A stretch of DNA of 64,000 bases from Frondihabitans sucicola (GTDB taxonomy: Bacteria > Actinomycetota > Actinomycetes > Actinomycetales > Microbacteriaceae). The position numbers and the translations under genes were made by a program. Below, piece by piece: positions 27,100-36,096 of this stretch. The stretch covers positions 1,550,001 through 1,614,000 of the forward strand of contig NZ_AP027732.1 of NCBI RefSeq assembly GCF_030296615.1, read 5' to 3'. The notes beneath the pieces are model-generated. The model searched no databases, was not told where the DNA came from, and saw nothing but the letters and a program-made list of their open reading frames with translations. The first letter of the stretch is position 1; each line of letters starts with the position of its first letter.

Positions 27100-27761
27100 A
27101 TGGCTTCCAGCGTTCCTCGCGTCGTCCTGGCCGACGACTCCGTTCTCCTCCGCGAGGGTGTCGCCCGTCTCTTCCAGGAGGCGGGCTACGACGTCGTCGG
27201 CACCTACGGCGACGCCGAGGCGCTGATGGCCGATCTCGGCTCGACCGAACCCGACCTCGCCGTCCTCGACATCCGGATGCCGCCGACCTTCCGAGACGAG
27301 GGCGTCCGGGCCGGTATCGCGATCAAGGGCTCGCACCCGGCCGTCGGAGTCCTGCTGCTCAGCCAGTACGCGGAGGCCGACTACGCGGCCGACCTCCTCG
27401 ACACGGGGGCCGCGGGGGTCGGCTACCTGCTGAAAGACCGGGTGTCGTCGCTCGACGAGCTTCAGGACGCCGTCGAACGGATCGTCTCGGGCGGCACGGT
27501 CATCGACGAGCAGATCGTCCGCGACCTGCTGTCCCGAAGGCACGACCCGCTGGCGACCCTGACGCCGCGCGAGGTCGAGGTGCTGTCGCTCATGGCGGAG
27601 GGGCACACCAATCAAGGCATCGCGTCGGGCCTCCACCTCGCAGTCGCCTCGGTCGAGAAGCACACGACGTCGATCTTCCAGAAGCTCGGTCTCGACGACT
27701 CGGGAACCGCGCATCGGCGGGTGCTGGCGGTGCTCGCCTGGCTGCGGAAAGACGCCCCTAG
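27100..27761 (+). CDS. LuxR-family (NarL/FixJ) response regulator (apparent base loss before the stop at 27759)
   Basis: Receiver domain VVLADDSVLLREGVARLFQE with the phospho-Asp in LAVLDIRMPP (about residue 56) and the Lys in GYLLKDRV, followed by the LuxR helix-turn-helix LTPREVEVLSLMAEGHTNQG to SVEKHTTSIFQKLG. The codons after AWLRKDAP read GCC-CCT-AGC; with one more C they read GCC-CCC-TAG, a stop, giving 220 residues. As read, the frame continues into antisense of the beta-mannosidase gene. It pairs with the kinase immediately upstream and likely controls the dedA operon through the GGGGTAGG palindrome. Confidence 0.88.
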
Positions 27762-27773
27762 CGGTGCCCGGGG

Positions 27774-30275
27774 CTATCCGCGGGACACCGGCGGCGTGAC
27801 TCCGCCGGCTCTCGCCAGCAGGTCGCCGACGTGGCGGAGCACCGGGCGGTCGAGGAGTTCGCTCTCTCGTCCGCGCGGGACGTCGCTCACACGGATCACG
27901 CGCGTCTCGCCGGGCAGAAGGTCGAAGGCCTGGTCCGAGGCCTCCGCCGCCGGGTCGATGCGATCCGCGAAGACGCAGACGCCACGGACGTACGACGACG
28001 CCGCGAGCCGGACGAGGGCGTCGGCGCCGTCCCGATCGACGGTCGCCGTCAGGGCGTCCGGAGCGAGAGCGAGCTCGCGATCCTCAGCGAAGGCCCAGGT
28101 CGCGCGCACACCGGTCGCCGTCTCTGCGGCCAGGAGCTCCGCCCCGGGGTCGCCGGGCGTCGCCACCTCGGCCGGGATCCGCGCTCGGGCGGCACCGAAG
28201 CGATCCGCGATCAGCCGCACGGTGAAGCTCGCCTTCTCCGCTCCGTCGAAGCCGATGCGTCGGACGATGACCGATTCGCGCCACGTCTCGCCGCCGTCGT
28301 TCACGGCGATCACGTCGAGACCGTCGTCGTGCGGCTGGATCGTCAGGAGTCGGGTGCGCTGCGCCTCGCGCTGCCCGTACCAGGCCGGCTTGAGGCGCCC
28401 GTCGCCGTCGACCGTCGCCCAGCTCGTCACGGGCCAGCAGTCGTTGAGCTGCCAGACGATCGTGCCGAAGTTGCGCGGCCGCAGCGACCGGAACCACTCC
28501 ACGCCCGCGCGCACCGCCCACGCCTGATTGAGCTGCATGGCGTAGTGCCAGTCGGCCATGTCCTGCGGCACGGGCAGGTGCGGCTCCAGCCCGCGCCGGA
28601 GCTTTCCGTTGCCGTCGTTGGCCTTCTGGTGGTGAAGGACGCCCGGAGACGTCGGCGTCATCGGATCGTCGCGCACCGATCGCCGGAGGGTCGACCAGGT
28701 CGGCGGAGCCTGCCAGCCGAACTCGCTCGCGAAGCGGGGCCGGTAGTCGCGATAGACGCTCCAGTCGCGCTCGTTCCAGACGTCCCAGATGTGCTGGAGG
28801 GCGTGATCCGGATCGTTCGGGTGGATCTCCATCGACCCCGAATACGGGCTGCCCGGCCAATACGGGCGAGCAGGATCGACCGTGCGGACGACGTCGGGAA
28901 GGGCGTCGAGGTAGTACCACGCGCCCCAGGGCCGATCACCCAGGAGGTCTTTCCAGCCCCAGTCCTCGTGCCCCCAGATGTTCTCGTTGTTGCCGTTCCA
29001 GAGCACGAGGCTCGGGTGCGGCATGAGCCTCGCCACGTTGTCGCGGGCCTCGGCGACGACCTCGTCGGCCAGAGCGGGATCCTCCGGATAGGCCGCGCAG
29101 GCGAAGAGGAAGTCTTGCCAGACGAGCACACCGAGTTCGTCGCAGACCCGGTAGAACTCGTCGCTCTCGTAGACGCCGCCGCCCCAGACGCGCAGCAGGT
29201 TGGTGTTCTGGCCGACGGCCTGCGTGATGCGCGCCCGCAGGCGCGCTTCGTCGACGCGCGGCAGGAAGCAGTCGTCGGGGATCCAGTTCGCTCCTCGAAT
29301 CGGTACGGTCGCCCCGTTGACCTCGAGCACGAAGGCGGTGCCCTCGGCGTCGGGAGATGCGTCGAGCCGAATGGACCGGAAGGCGATCGTCGACGACCAG
29401 CGGTCGATCTCGTCGCCGGCGGCGTCGCGGAGCACGACGGTCAGGTCGGAGAGGGGTTGGTCGCCGAGCCCGTGGGGCCACCAGAGGCGGGGGCGGTCGA
29501 CCGTGCCATCGACGGCCACGGAGGTGCCGCCCGCGAGAGGGGCCGAGCTCAGGAGGGAGCCGTCGACGGTCAGCTCCGCCGTCGCGCCCTCGACCACTCC
29601 GTCGATGTCGACGTCGACGTGGACCGCGCCCGTGGGACCCTCGACGGTGACCTGCGGGCGCACCTCGGCGATGCGGGCTCCGTCGTCGAGAAGCAGCCAG
29701 GCCTGCCTCCAGATGCCCGCCGTCACGAGGGTGGGCCCCCAGTCCCACCCGAAGTTGCAGGCGGACTTCCGGAGATAGTTGAAGGGAGCAGGGTAGGCGT
29801 TCGGGAGGCGTCCGATCCGCTCTCGCTCGGCTTCGCCGTAGGCCCACGCCGAGGCGACCCGCACGTCGAGCCGGTTGTCGCCCTCGACGAGGTGCCGGGT
29901 GACGTCGACGCTGTAGCGGCGGTGCATGTTGCGCGTGCGGAGCACTTCGGCGCCGTTGACGAAGACCGTCGCGACCGTGTCGAGCCCGTCGAACGCGAGT
30001 GTCGCTCGTCGACCGTCGGGCGAGTGCTCGACGACGCTCGACCAGACCCACTCCTGTCGCCCGATCCAGTCGAGGGACAGCTCGTTGCGATCGAGGTAGG
30101 GGTCGTCGATGAGCCCAGCGCGGAGGAGGTCGGTGTGCACCGTTCCGGGCACTTCGGCGGAGATCGGGAGGGCGTCGCGGACGTGACGCGGAACGGCCTC
30201 GTTCGGGATCGTGTCGGACGTCGTCTCACCGAGACTCACGGTCCACCCCTCGGTCAGGGGAATTCGCTGCTTCAT
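27774..30275 (-). CDS. glycoside hydrolase family 2 beta-mannosidase
   Basis: An 833-residue enzyme without a signal peptide, so intracellular. It hydrolyses terminal beta-1,4-mannosyl residues from imported manno-oligosaccharides. The N-terminal sugar-binding domain has VWSSVVEHSPDGRRATLAFD and LRKSACNFGWDWGP; the catalytic barrel carries the acid/base Glu in LVLWNGNNENIWGH and the nucleophile Glu in RFASEFGWQAPP, both matching GH2 beta-mannosidases. ATG 30275 has AGGTGGT upstream; an earlier start 22 codons up has no support. It is immediately downstream of a LacI-family gene with a LacI-type operator in the 87-bp gap. Confidence 0.94.
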   Translation of the reverse strand: MKQRIPLTEGWTVSLGETTSDTIPNEAVPRHVRDALPISAEVPGTVHTDLLRAGLIDDPYLDRNELSLDWIGRQEWVWSSVVEHSPDGRRATLAFDGLDTVATVFVNGAEVLRTRNMHRRYSVDVTRHLVEGDNRLDVRVASAWAYGEAERERIGRLPNAYPAPFNYLRKSACNFGWDWGPTLVTAGIWRQAWLLLDDGARIAEVRPQVTVEGPTGAVHVDVDIDGVVEGATAELTVDGSLLSSAPLAGGTSVAVDGTVDRPRLWWPHGLGDQPLSDLTVVLRDAAGDEIDRWSSTIAFRSIRLDASPDAEGTAFVLEVNGATVPIRGANWIPDDCFLPRVDEARLRARITQAVGQNTNLLRVWGGGVYESDEFYRVCDELGVLVWQDFLFACAAYPEDPALADEVVAEARDNVARLMPHPSLVLWNGNNENIWGHEDWGWKDLLGDRPWGAWYYLDALPDVVRTVDPARPYWPGSPYSGSMEIHPNDPDHALQHIWDVWNERDWSVYRDYRPRFASEFGWQAPPTWSTLRRSVRDDPMTPTSPGVLHHQKANDGNGKLRRGLEPHLPVPQDMADWHYAMQLNQAWAVRAGVEWFRSLRPRNFGTIVWQLNDCWPVTSWATVDGDGRLKPAWYGQREAQRTRLLTIQPHDDGLDVIAVNDGGETWRESVIVRRIGFDGAEKASFTVRLIADRFGAARARIPAEVATPGDPGAELLAAETATGVRATWAFAEDRELALAPDALTATVDRDGADALVRLAASSYVRGVCVFADRIDPAAEASDQAFDLLPGETRVIRVSDVPRGRESELLDRPVLRHVGDLLARAGGVTPPVSRG

Positions 30276-30302
30276 CGCACCACCTGTCGCTTGATTGGAA
30301 TG

Positions 30303-30318
30303 ACTATACCGATAAAGT
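30303..30318 (-). promoter_or_regulatory. LacI-type operator upstream of the beta-mannosidase gene
   Basis: ACTATACCGATAAAGT is a pseudo-palindrome with a central CG and 6 of 8 symmetric base pairs, as expected for LacI-family sites. It lies 28 bases upstream of the mannosidase ATG, between it and the LacI gene, in an unusually AT-rich gap. Confidence 0.6.
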
Positions 30319-30362
30319 AGACGTGGAGCGACCGCAGGCATCGCGCGAATCGAGCGACACGG

Positions 30363-31388
30363 TCAGCTCGGCACCCGGGCCGTCGTCCCGCCGATCCGGA
30401 GGACGGGAGACGAGAAGTCGTGGCCGTCCTCGACGAATCCCGGTGCGAGATCGCCGTCCGCCGCACGGAGGAGGCTTCTCCCCGCTGCCGCGCCGAGAGC
30501 GAGGATGTCTCGCTCGATGGCCGTGATCGGAGGCTCGGCATAGGCGCTCAGCGCCGAACCGTCCCACGCAACGACCGAGAGCTGTGCCGGGACATCGAGA
30601 CCGTGCCGCCTGGCGACCTGCAGGCCGATCACCGCCTGGAGGTCGCTGTCGAACACGATCGCCGTCGGACGATCCTCCCGTTCGAGGAGCGCCGCGGTGA
30701 CCGCAGCCGTCGACTCGACGTCCTCCCCGCTGACGACGCGCGCCTCCATGCCCCGTTCCTCGGCGCCCGCGAGAAGGGTTTCGGTGCGGCGCTGCGTGTG
30801 CTGGAATCGGGCGGGCCCCGTCACGCGTGCCACGCGGCGATGGCCGAGCGACCCGAGATGCTCGAGGACCTCGGCCATCGCGCCGCCGTCGTCGCTGGCG
30901 AGGACAGGCAGACCCGGCGCCTCCGCTCCGAGCACGACGGCCGGGACGCCGAGCTCCTGCACGAGGTCGACGCGCGGGTCGTCGTGAACGAGGTCCGTGA
31001 GCAGCACGGCGTCGACGCGGCTGCCGCCGACGATGGTCCGGTAGACCTCGGTCTCGTCGGCGGGATCGCTCACCACGTGCAGGGCGAGCGTGGTCCGGCT
31101 GCCGACGAACGACGACTCGATGCCGGCGAGGAGGCGCATATAGAACGAGTCGTTTCCGACGTCCTCGGCGGGCCTCGTCAGGACGAGCCCCATCGCGTTC
31201 GCCCGACGCGCCGTCAGCGACATCGCTGCGGCGTTGCGCCGCCAGCCCAACTCGTCGGCGAGCTCTCGGATCCGGGCTCTGGTCGGCTCGGAGACGCCGG
31301 GTCTGTCGTTCAACGCGAACGAGACCGCCATCTTCGAGACGCCCGCGCGGGCTGCGATGTCTGCGATCGTCGGTCGTCTGCTCGCCAT
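30363..31388 (-). CDS. LacI family transcriptional regulator
   Basis: A 341-residue repressor. The N-terminal helix-turn-helix PTIADIAARAGVSKMAVSFA and hinge region SLTARRANAMGLVL are followed by a periplasmic-binding-protein-like ligand domain (VDAVLLTDLV, HRRVARVTGPARFQHTQRR, AIVFDSDLQAVIGLQ, LSVVAWDGSALSAY). ATG 31388 is used because the DNA-binding domain then starts at its usual position. Its placement directly upstream of the beta-mannosidase gene and the operator in the gap suggest that a manno-oligosaccharide is the inducer. Confidence 0.93.
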   Translation of the reverse strand: MASRRPTIADIAARAGVSKMAVSFALNDRPGVSEPTRARIRELADELGWRRNAAAMSLTARRANAMGLVLTRPAEDVGNDSFYMRLLAGIESSFVGSRTTLALHVVSDPADETEVYRTIVGGSRVDAVLLTDLVHDDPRVDLVQELGVPAVVLGAEAPGLPVLASDDGGAMAEVLEHLGSLGHRRVARVTGPARFQHTQRRTETLLAGAEERGMEARVVSGEDVESTAAVTAALLEREDRPTAIVFDSDLQAVIGLQVARRHGLDVPAQLSVVAWDGSALSAYAEPPITAIERDILALGAAAGRSLLRAADGDLAPGFVEDGHDFSSPVLRIGGTTARVPS

Positions 31389-31424
31389 GCGCCGAGCGTA
31401 GCCGCCCGCGTGTGCCGTCAACGA

Positions 31425-31488
31425 AGTCCGCCGACCCCGGAACAGCTGTCGCGACGAACGCGGCGTGCTGTTCGGGAGTCGGCGGACT
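31425..31488 (-). terminator. 22-bp-arm stem-loop between the secreted-protein and LacI genes
   Basis: The arms 31425-31446 and 31467-31488 match at 20 of 22 positions (outer part AGTCCGCCGAC / GTCGGCGGACT) around a 20-base loop. It is 18 bases beyond the secreted-protein stop and just before the LacI promoter region, so it most likely ends that transcript. Confidence 0.65.
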
Positions 31489-31505
31489 CGGTGGAAGGGG
31501 TACCG

Positions 31506-32183
31506 CTACTGCGCGATCTGAGCCGTGATCGTTGCGACTCCCACGAGCAGGTCGGCCTTGACGGCGTCGGTCTTGAAGGTCGTGTCGAGCAGCTTGGCCG
31601 CGTCGGCGGACACGTGCACGGTTGTGCCGGTCAGGATCGCGTTGTTGCCCTCGACCTGCAGCGGCTTCAGCGTGCCACCGTGCAGCGAGAACAGGTACGC
31701 CTGCGTGACGGCGACCTTGCCGTTGACCGAGACGTCACCGTAGAGCTTCGAGTTGCCGGGGTTCACGGTGAAGTTCGCCAGGGTGACCGTGGTGGATCCT
31801 GCGGTCAGCGTCAGGCCGGAGCCGTCGTGCTCCAGGATGCCCTGAACGTACGGGCGGTAGTCGCCCTTGGGCGACCAGTAGACGACCGAGCCGCCCGTGA
31901 TCGGGAACTGGACGGTCGAGCCGTTCAGCTTCGCCGTGCCAGAGACGCCGGGGGTGAGGCCGAGGCTCTTGAGGGCGGCGAGGAAGTTGCTATCGAGAGC
32001 GACGCCGGTGTTTCCGCCGAAGATCTGCGGGACGGCGGCGACCGGGGCGGGGATCTTGGACGAGGAGGCGGCCAGGTGGACCGTGGGCGAGGCAGTGGCG
32101 GCGGTGACGCCGACTCCGGCGGCTCCTGCAATGAGGAGTCCTGCGGCGGCGAAGCTGATACCGGCTTTGGAGAACTTGCGCAT
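31506..32183 (-). CDS. secreted protein of unknown function
   Basis: A 225-residue exported protein. The basic start MRKFSKAGISFAAAGLLIAG and an Ala-rich hydrophobic stretch ending in TAATASPT form a signal peptide. The mature part is rich in Gly, Thr, Val and Leu in a beta-sandwich-like pattern (GTAKLNGSTVQFPITGGSVV, then SKLYGDVSVNGKV). It resembles in a general way the HtaA-type cell-surface domains of actinobacteria, but I would not assign it. No anchor or catalytic motif is visible. GGAAC lies before ATG 32183. Confidence 0.8.
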   Translation of the reverse strand: MRKFSKAGISFAAAGLLIAGAAGVGVTAATASPTVHLAASSSKIPAPVAAVPQIFGGNTGVALDSNFLAALKSLGLTPGVSGTAKLNGSTVQFPITGGSVVYWSPKGDYRPYVQGILEHDGSGLTLTAGSTTVTLANFTVNPGNSKLYGDVSVNGKVAVTQAYLFSLHGGTLKPLQVEGNNAILTGTTVHVSADAAKLLDTTFKTDAVKADLLVGVATITAQIAQ

Positions 32184-32337
32184 TTTCTGTTCCTTCGTTG
32201 GACGAGAAGTGAACGTTCCAGCTACGTTCGGTGGGCGTTTGCCCGATGTCATGTATTCGCCACCGCCCTTTCTGCGGTTTGGTGTCGTCTCACCTCGTTA
32301 TCGTTTCGTGACCCCGGCCCTGTGAAAGGATTCATCC

Positions 32338-32664
32338 ATGACGACGCAAAGCTGCTTCCTCCTCCGCGTGCGACCCGACAGACTCGGCCCCTATCTGCAG
32401 GATCACCAGAACGTCTGGTCCGAGATGGAGGAGGCCCTGCGGCAGGCCGGCTGGTCGAACTACTCGCTCTTCGTCGACCGGGCCACGGGGCTGTGCGTCG
32501 GAACGGTCGAGACCGACGACCTGGAGGCCGCCCAGGCCCGCATGGCCGAGACCGAGGTCGACGCTCGCTGGCAGGCCGCGATGGCCGACTACTTCGAGCC
32601 CGTCGACGATCGCGTCGCTCCGGGTGAGAGCGTCGTGCTCGAGCGCTACTTCCACCTCGACTGA
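32338..32664 (+). CDS. L-rhamnose mutarotase (RhaM family)
   Basis: A 108-residue dimeric alpha/beta-barrel protein that interconverts anomers of L-rhamnose or a related sugar in the cytosol. The family pattern is visible: CFLLRVRPDRLGPYLQDHQN, VWSEMEEALRQAGWSNYSLF, LCVGTVETDDLEAAQARM and RWQAAMADYFEP. AAAGGA precedes ATG 32338. There is no rhamnose kinase, isomerase or aldolase gene next to it, so it acts as a stand-alone sugar-handling gene. It diverges from the secreted-protein gene. Confidence 0.88.
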   Translation: MTTQSCFLLRVRPDRLGPYLQDHQNVWSEMEEALRQAGWSNYSLFVDRATGLCVGTVETDDLEAAQARMAETEVDARWQAAMADYFEPVDDRVAPGESVVLERYFHLD

Positions 32665-32681
32665 GCGGTTGTCCCCTCAAG

Positions 32682-32710
32682 AGCGGACTCCCCTTGGGGG
32701 ATTGTCCGCT
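32682..32710 (+). terminator. stem-loop after the mutarotase gene
   Basis: AGCGGAC (32682-32688) pairs with GTCCGCT (32704-32710), and CCCC-TT-GGGG pairs inside it, giving an interrupted hairpin 18 bases beyond the mutarotase stop. It lies ahead of the GTG chosen for the next gene. Confidence 0.45.
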
Positions 32711-32738
32711 GGACGCCCCCGGGGCGAGACTCGGCCTC

Positions 32739-33961
32739 GTGCAGTCGTTTCTTCATCACGTCGTCCTCCCCTTCGTCCGAGGTCGCTACAGCGCCGTCGG
32801 CGGTCGGCTCAGCCTGCCCCGCCCCGACGACGCACCGCAGGCGCACGCACCGGGCATCGACCCGGACCGCCTCCTGATCTTCGGCAACGGAGCGGCGGTC
32901 GGCTGGGGTGTTCGCAGCCACGATCTCGCCCTGCCCGGCCAACTGGCACGCCGCCTCTCGGCGCTCACCGGTCGCGGCGTCGACGTCGACGCCGTCGCGG
33001 ATCCGACTCTGACCATCGGTACGGCGGCCGCAGCCCTGCCGACCGAGCGTCTGGGCGAGTACGACGGGATCGTGATCGTCCTCGGGGTGAGCGACGCCCT
33101 CCGCCTCACCTCGGAGCGACGCTGGCGGCGCGGACTCCTGGCCCTGTTCGACGCGCTCGCGGCCGGCGCCCACGAGTCCGCGGAGATCCTCCTCGTCGGG
33201 ATCCACCGACCCAGCTCGATCGCGGCCTTGTCCGTGCGAGAGGGCAGCATCCTCGACAAGCACGCCGCTCGCCTCGACGCCGTCACCCGCGAGCTCTGCG
33301 ACGCTCGCGAACGTACCCACTTCGTCGTCCCGCCGGAGCTTCCCGAGGCGGCGGAGAAGGGCGCCTCGGCCGATCACGGTCGCGCCCGCGAGGGCTTCCG
33401 CCTCTGGGCCGAGGGCCACGCCGAACTCCTCGCGCCGCTCCTCGATCGCCACGTCGGCGAGGGGCGAACGGCCCGCACGGCGCGCCACCGACCGCAGAGC
33501 GACGAGACGCGCTTGGCCGCCATCCGCGCTCTCGGGCTGCTGGACTCGCCGCCCGAGAAGCGGTTCGACGACATCACCGAACGGGCGCGGATCCTCCTCG
33601 GCACAGCGGGCGCAGCCTTCTCGATCGTCGACGAGGACCGGCTCTACAACAAGTCGTTCTCCGGCGTCGGCAAGGTCGAGGTCCGCTCCGCGGGGCGATG
33701 TGCGCCGTGACGATCCAGAGCGGGATGCCCTTCGTGGTGCCGGACGTCTGGCACGACGACCGCTTCGTGACCCACCCGGCCGTGCGCTTCTACGCGGGGC
33801 ACCCGGTCGAGACGCCCGACGGGATCCGAATCGGGGCGCTCTGCGTCACCGACCCGCACCCGCGCGGCGCCGACAGCGTCGACCTGGTGCTGCTGCGCGA
33901 GCTCGCGCTCTCGGTGCAGCGGGAGCTCGCCGCCACCGTCGCCCCCGGGGTCGCCGCCTGA
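32739..33961 (+). CDS. SGNH-hydrolase-like domain fused to GAF domain, degenerate active site (apparent frameshift at 33683)
   Basis: A two-domain protein of 407 residues after repair. The N-terminal domain follows the SGNH/GDSL layout, but the catalytic blocks are altered: the G-D-S block reads IFGNGAAVGWG (near residue 47), the G-x-N-D block reads LGVSDALRL, and the D-x-x-H block reads AREGFRLWAEGHAELL, so Ser and Asn are missing. From about residue 260 a GAF domain follows (LGLLDSPPEKRFDDITERAR, then MPFVVPDVWHDDRFV and IGALCVTDPHPR). The frame breaks inside the GAF domain; GTC-CGC to GTC-CCG restores EVPLRGAMCAVTIQSG. GTG 32739 was chosen as the start (VQSFLHHVVLPFVRGR), although a TTG further up is in frame. 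Probably a sensory or binding protein rather than an esterase. Confidence 0.8.
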
Positions 33962-33963
33962 CC

Positions 33964-34060
33964 CCTCCCGAAATCGAAGGGGATTTTCGGGCAGGCTGCT
34001 TGAAGCCCGCATGCTCCGGCCCTCCCCGCGCGGATCCCCTTCGATTTCTGGCGGGGGAGG
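33964..34060. repeat. REP/BIME-like paired inverted repeat, copy 1
   Basis: The left arm CCTCCCGAAATCGAAGGGGA (continuing TTTTCGG) starts at 33964; the right arm ends at 34060 and is its reverse complement (ATCCCCTTCGATTT core). The arms are separated by about 40 unrelated bases. It fills the gap between the convergent SGNH-GAF and epimerase genes. The same arms recur at 48589 and 58094. Confidence 0.8.
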
Positions 34061-34072
34061 CTCCTGGGGCGT

Positions 34073-35053
34073 TTACGCAGCGGCGGAACGCTCGGCGACG
34101 ATCGACTTGAGGGTCTCGTCGAGGTGGGGGTGCTCGAACTCGTAGCCGGCAGCCACCAGGCGTTCCGGCACGACCCAGCGGCTCTTCAATACCAGCTCGA
34201 CCTCGGTGCGGATGGCGGCCGTTCCGAGCTCGAGCATCCAGCGCCAGGCCGGCAGCCCCAGCCGGACGCCGAGGGCGTGGCGGAGGTCGCGCATCATCGT
34301 GCGGTTGTCGCTCGGGTTCGGCGACGACAGGTTGACGACGCCTTCCAGCTCGGGGTGCGCGCGCAGGAACCGGATGCTGCCGAGCACATCGTCGATGTGG
34401 ATCCAGCTGAACTTCTGCAGGCCGCCGCGCGCGCCGAACGCGTGGTATGTCCCGGCAGCCCGCCGCGCGGACGACGCCGGCCAGTGTCCGTCGATCTGCG
34501 GGCCGCCCAACCCGAAGCGGGCCAGGGTGATGAGCGGCACGAGAGCGCTGCCGTCTCCCAGCACGATCGCCATGCGCAGCGCCACCTTCCGGGTCTCGGG
34601 CAGGGACGATGCGAAGAACTCCTTCTCCCAGGTCGTGGCGATCGACACCGAGAAGCCCGTGCCGATCTCGCCGGTCGACTCCGTCATGGGGCGGTCTTCG
34701 GCGTGGCGGTAGATGGTCGCGGTCGACGAGTTGAGCCACAGGGGAGGAGGGGACGCCGCTGCCGCGATCGCCGTCGCGAGTTCCCGGGTGGTCTCGATCC
34801 TGGAGCGCAGGATCTCCTGCCGGTTCGCCTCGCCGTAGCGGCAGTCGACGCTCTTGCCCGCGAGGTTGACCACCAGGTCTGCTCCGTCGACCAGTCGGGT
34901 GATCGCCGCTGTGTCGCCCCAGGACGCGTCGGGCCCGCGACGACCGATCAGCTTCACGTCGGCGCCGTCCCGACGGAACGCCTCGGTGAGGGACGAACCG
35001 ATGAATCCGCTCGCCCCGGCCAGCACGATGCGATCCTGCTTCTTCTCACTCAT
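34073..35053 (-). CDS. TIGR01777-family NAD-dependent epimerase/dehydratase-like protein
   Basis: A 326-residue extended-SDR protein. The N-terminal Rossmann motif is IVLAGASGFIGSSLTEAFRR, followed by LVVNLAGKSVDCRY, the LNSSTATIYRHAEDRPM segment with the catalytic Tyr and the C-terminal QKFSWIHIDDVLGSIRFL, all typical of the YfcH/SulA-homologue family. Substrate unknown. ATG 35053 overlaps the end of the DUF4166 gene by 8 bases. DUF4166 is often fused to or next to this type of protein, so a shared function is likely. Confidence 0.9.
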   Translation of the reverse strand: MSEKKQDRIVLAGASGFIGSSLTEAFRRDGADVKLIGRRGPDASWGDTAAITRLVDGADLVVNLAGKSVDCRYGEANRQEILRSRIETTRELATAIAAAASPPPLWLNSSTATIYRHAEDRPMTESTGEIGTGFSVSIATTWEKEFFASSLPETRKVALRMAIVLGDGSALVPLITLARFGLGGPQIDGHWPASSARRAAGTYHAFGARGGLQKFSWIHIDDVLGSIRFLRAHPELEGVVNLSSPNPSDNRTMMRDLRHALGVRLGLPAWRWMLELGTAAIRTEVELVLKSRWVVPERLVAAGYEFEHPHLDETLKSIVAERSAAA

Positions 35054-35777
35054 GCTGTCGTCCCCCTGTGGTGCCACCCGCGCGGTCGTCGGTGACGGTG
35101 TAGTCGAAGTGGCCCGCGTACTCGTAGATTCTGCCGATGACGGGCAGGCGCAGCACGACCGAGACGTGCTGTCGTCGCACGCCGTCGTCGAAACGCTCGA
35201 CGAGTTCGACCGTGGGAGCGAGGGCGGGCAGGATCACGACGCGGCGCGGCCCGATCCGGACAGCGACCTCGTCGGAGTGCATCGTGAGCGCGCCGCCCTC
35301 CACGGAGGCGCGGAGCCGCGTGGTCAGGCGGCTCGCCCCGCCGAGCGTGTCGACGAGCTGCGGTCGGGCGTCCCCGGCCTGCCCACGGCCCGCGCCCGGT
35401 GCGCTCGCCGCCGTCGGCGCGACTCCCGCAGGCGGTTCCGCGGGCGTGACGGCCGTGATCGCGTCCAGCATCCGCCGCTCTCCGCGTGCGAAGTGGAAGG
35501 TCCGTACCGCCCTCACCCCCGTGACTCCCGCGGCATCGACCATCGGCCGGTTCTCGACCGTGAACGCGACGTCGCCCTCCCACGCCGGGAAGGCGATTCC
35601 GGCGCGCCCGAGCAGCCAGAGCGCAGGCCAGAGCCAGCGTCTCGGGGTCCCCGCCCGGTCGAACGTGCCCTGGCCCCGGCCCACGCTGCCCGCCGGGATC
35701 TCACCGAAGTAGGCGCGGAGTCTCGGGTGCAGCCCGTCGATCTCGGCCCCCAGGACGATCTCGTAGGGAGAAGCCAT
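35046..35777 (-). CDS. DUF4166 domain-containing protein
   Basis: A 243-residue soluble protein beginning MASPYEIVLGAEIDGLHPRL. It matches the DUF4166 layout: LRAYFGEIPAGSVGRGQGTF, a WLWPALWLLGRAGIAFP hydrophobic stretch, RTFHFARGERRMLDAITAV, and a C-terminal sheet ending HFDYTV. An Ala/Pro/Gly-rich linker of about 30 residues sits in the middle. It is translated just ahead of, and overlaps, the TIGR01777 epimerase gene. The function of the domain is unknown. Confidence 0.87.
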   Translation of the reverse strand: MASPYEIVLGAEIDGLHPRLRAYFGEIPAGSVGRGQGTFDRAGTPRRWLWPALWLLGRAGIAFPAWEGDVAFTVENRPMVDAAGVTGVRAVRTFHFARGERRMLDAITAVTPAEPPAGVAPTAASAPGAGRGQAGDARPQLVDTLGGASRLTTRLRASVEGGALTMHSDEVAVRIGPRRVVILPALAPTVELVERFDDGVRRQHVSVVLRLPVIGRIYEYAGHFDYTVTDDRAGGTTGGRQHE

Positions 35778-35803
35778 GCCCTGACGCTAACGCGCGCAGG
35801 GAC

Positions 35804-35992
35804 TCAGGAGCGCGGGGTCCGGTCGTCGACGATCGCGTCTGCGGAGACTTTGCGGACCGCGTCGATACCGTTCTGCGCGGCGCCCTTGGTCGTGTAGCTC
35901 TCGGACGTGGCGATGATCTCGCCATTGGACGCCACCAGGTTGAAGTGGAACGAGCCCGACTCGGACTTGGTGAGAACGAATTTTCCAGCCAT
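35804..35992 (-). CDS. YegP family (DUF1508) protein
   Basis: A 62-residue protein with one DUF1508 unit: GKFVLTKSESGSFHFNLVAS, then NGEIIATSESYTTKGAAQNG and ending IVDDRTPRS. Enteric YegP has two tandem units; single-unit forms such as this are common in actinobacteria. The start was set at ATG 35992, where the domain begins. No enzymatic role is known. Confidence 0.9.
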   Translation of the reverse strand: MAGKFVLTKSESGSFHFNLVASNGEIIATSESYTTKGAAQNGIDAVRKVSADAIVDDRTPRS

Positions 35993-36096
35993 GTGTAAAA
36001 CCCCTGTCGTTCGACGACCGGCCTCGTGAACCGGTGGAGCATCAGCATAGAGCCGCATCATGCCCCGTTGGGCTTTCTATTTCACAATTGTCGTCG

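Noticed and set aside
25813..28527. A 904-codon kinase-response regulator fusion
   Set aside because: The kinase and regulator have the usual separate boundaries; stops appear at 27093-27095 and 27759-27761 when one C is restored at each of two C runs, and the tail is antisense to the beta-mannosidase gene.
34130..34354. Additional short frames inside the TIGR01777 epimerase region
   Set aside because: They are antisense shadows with no codon bias or start signals of their own.
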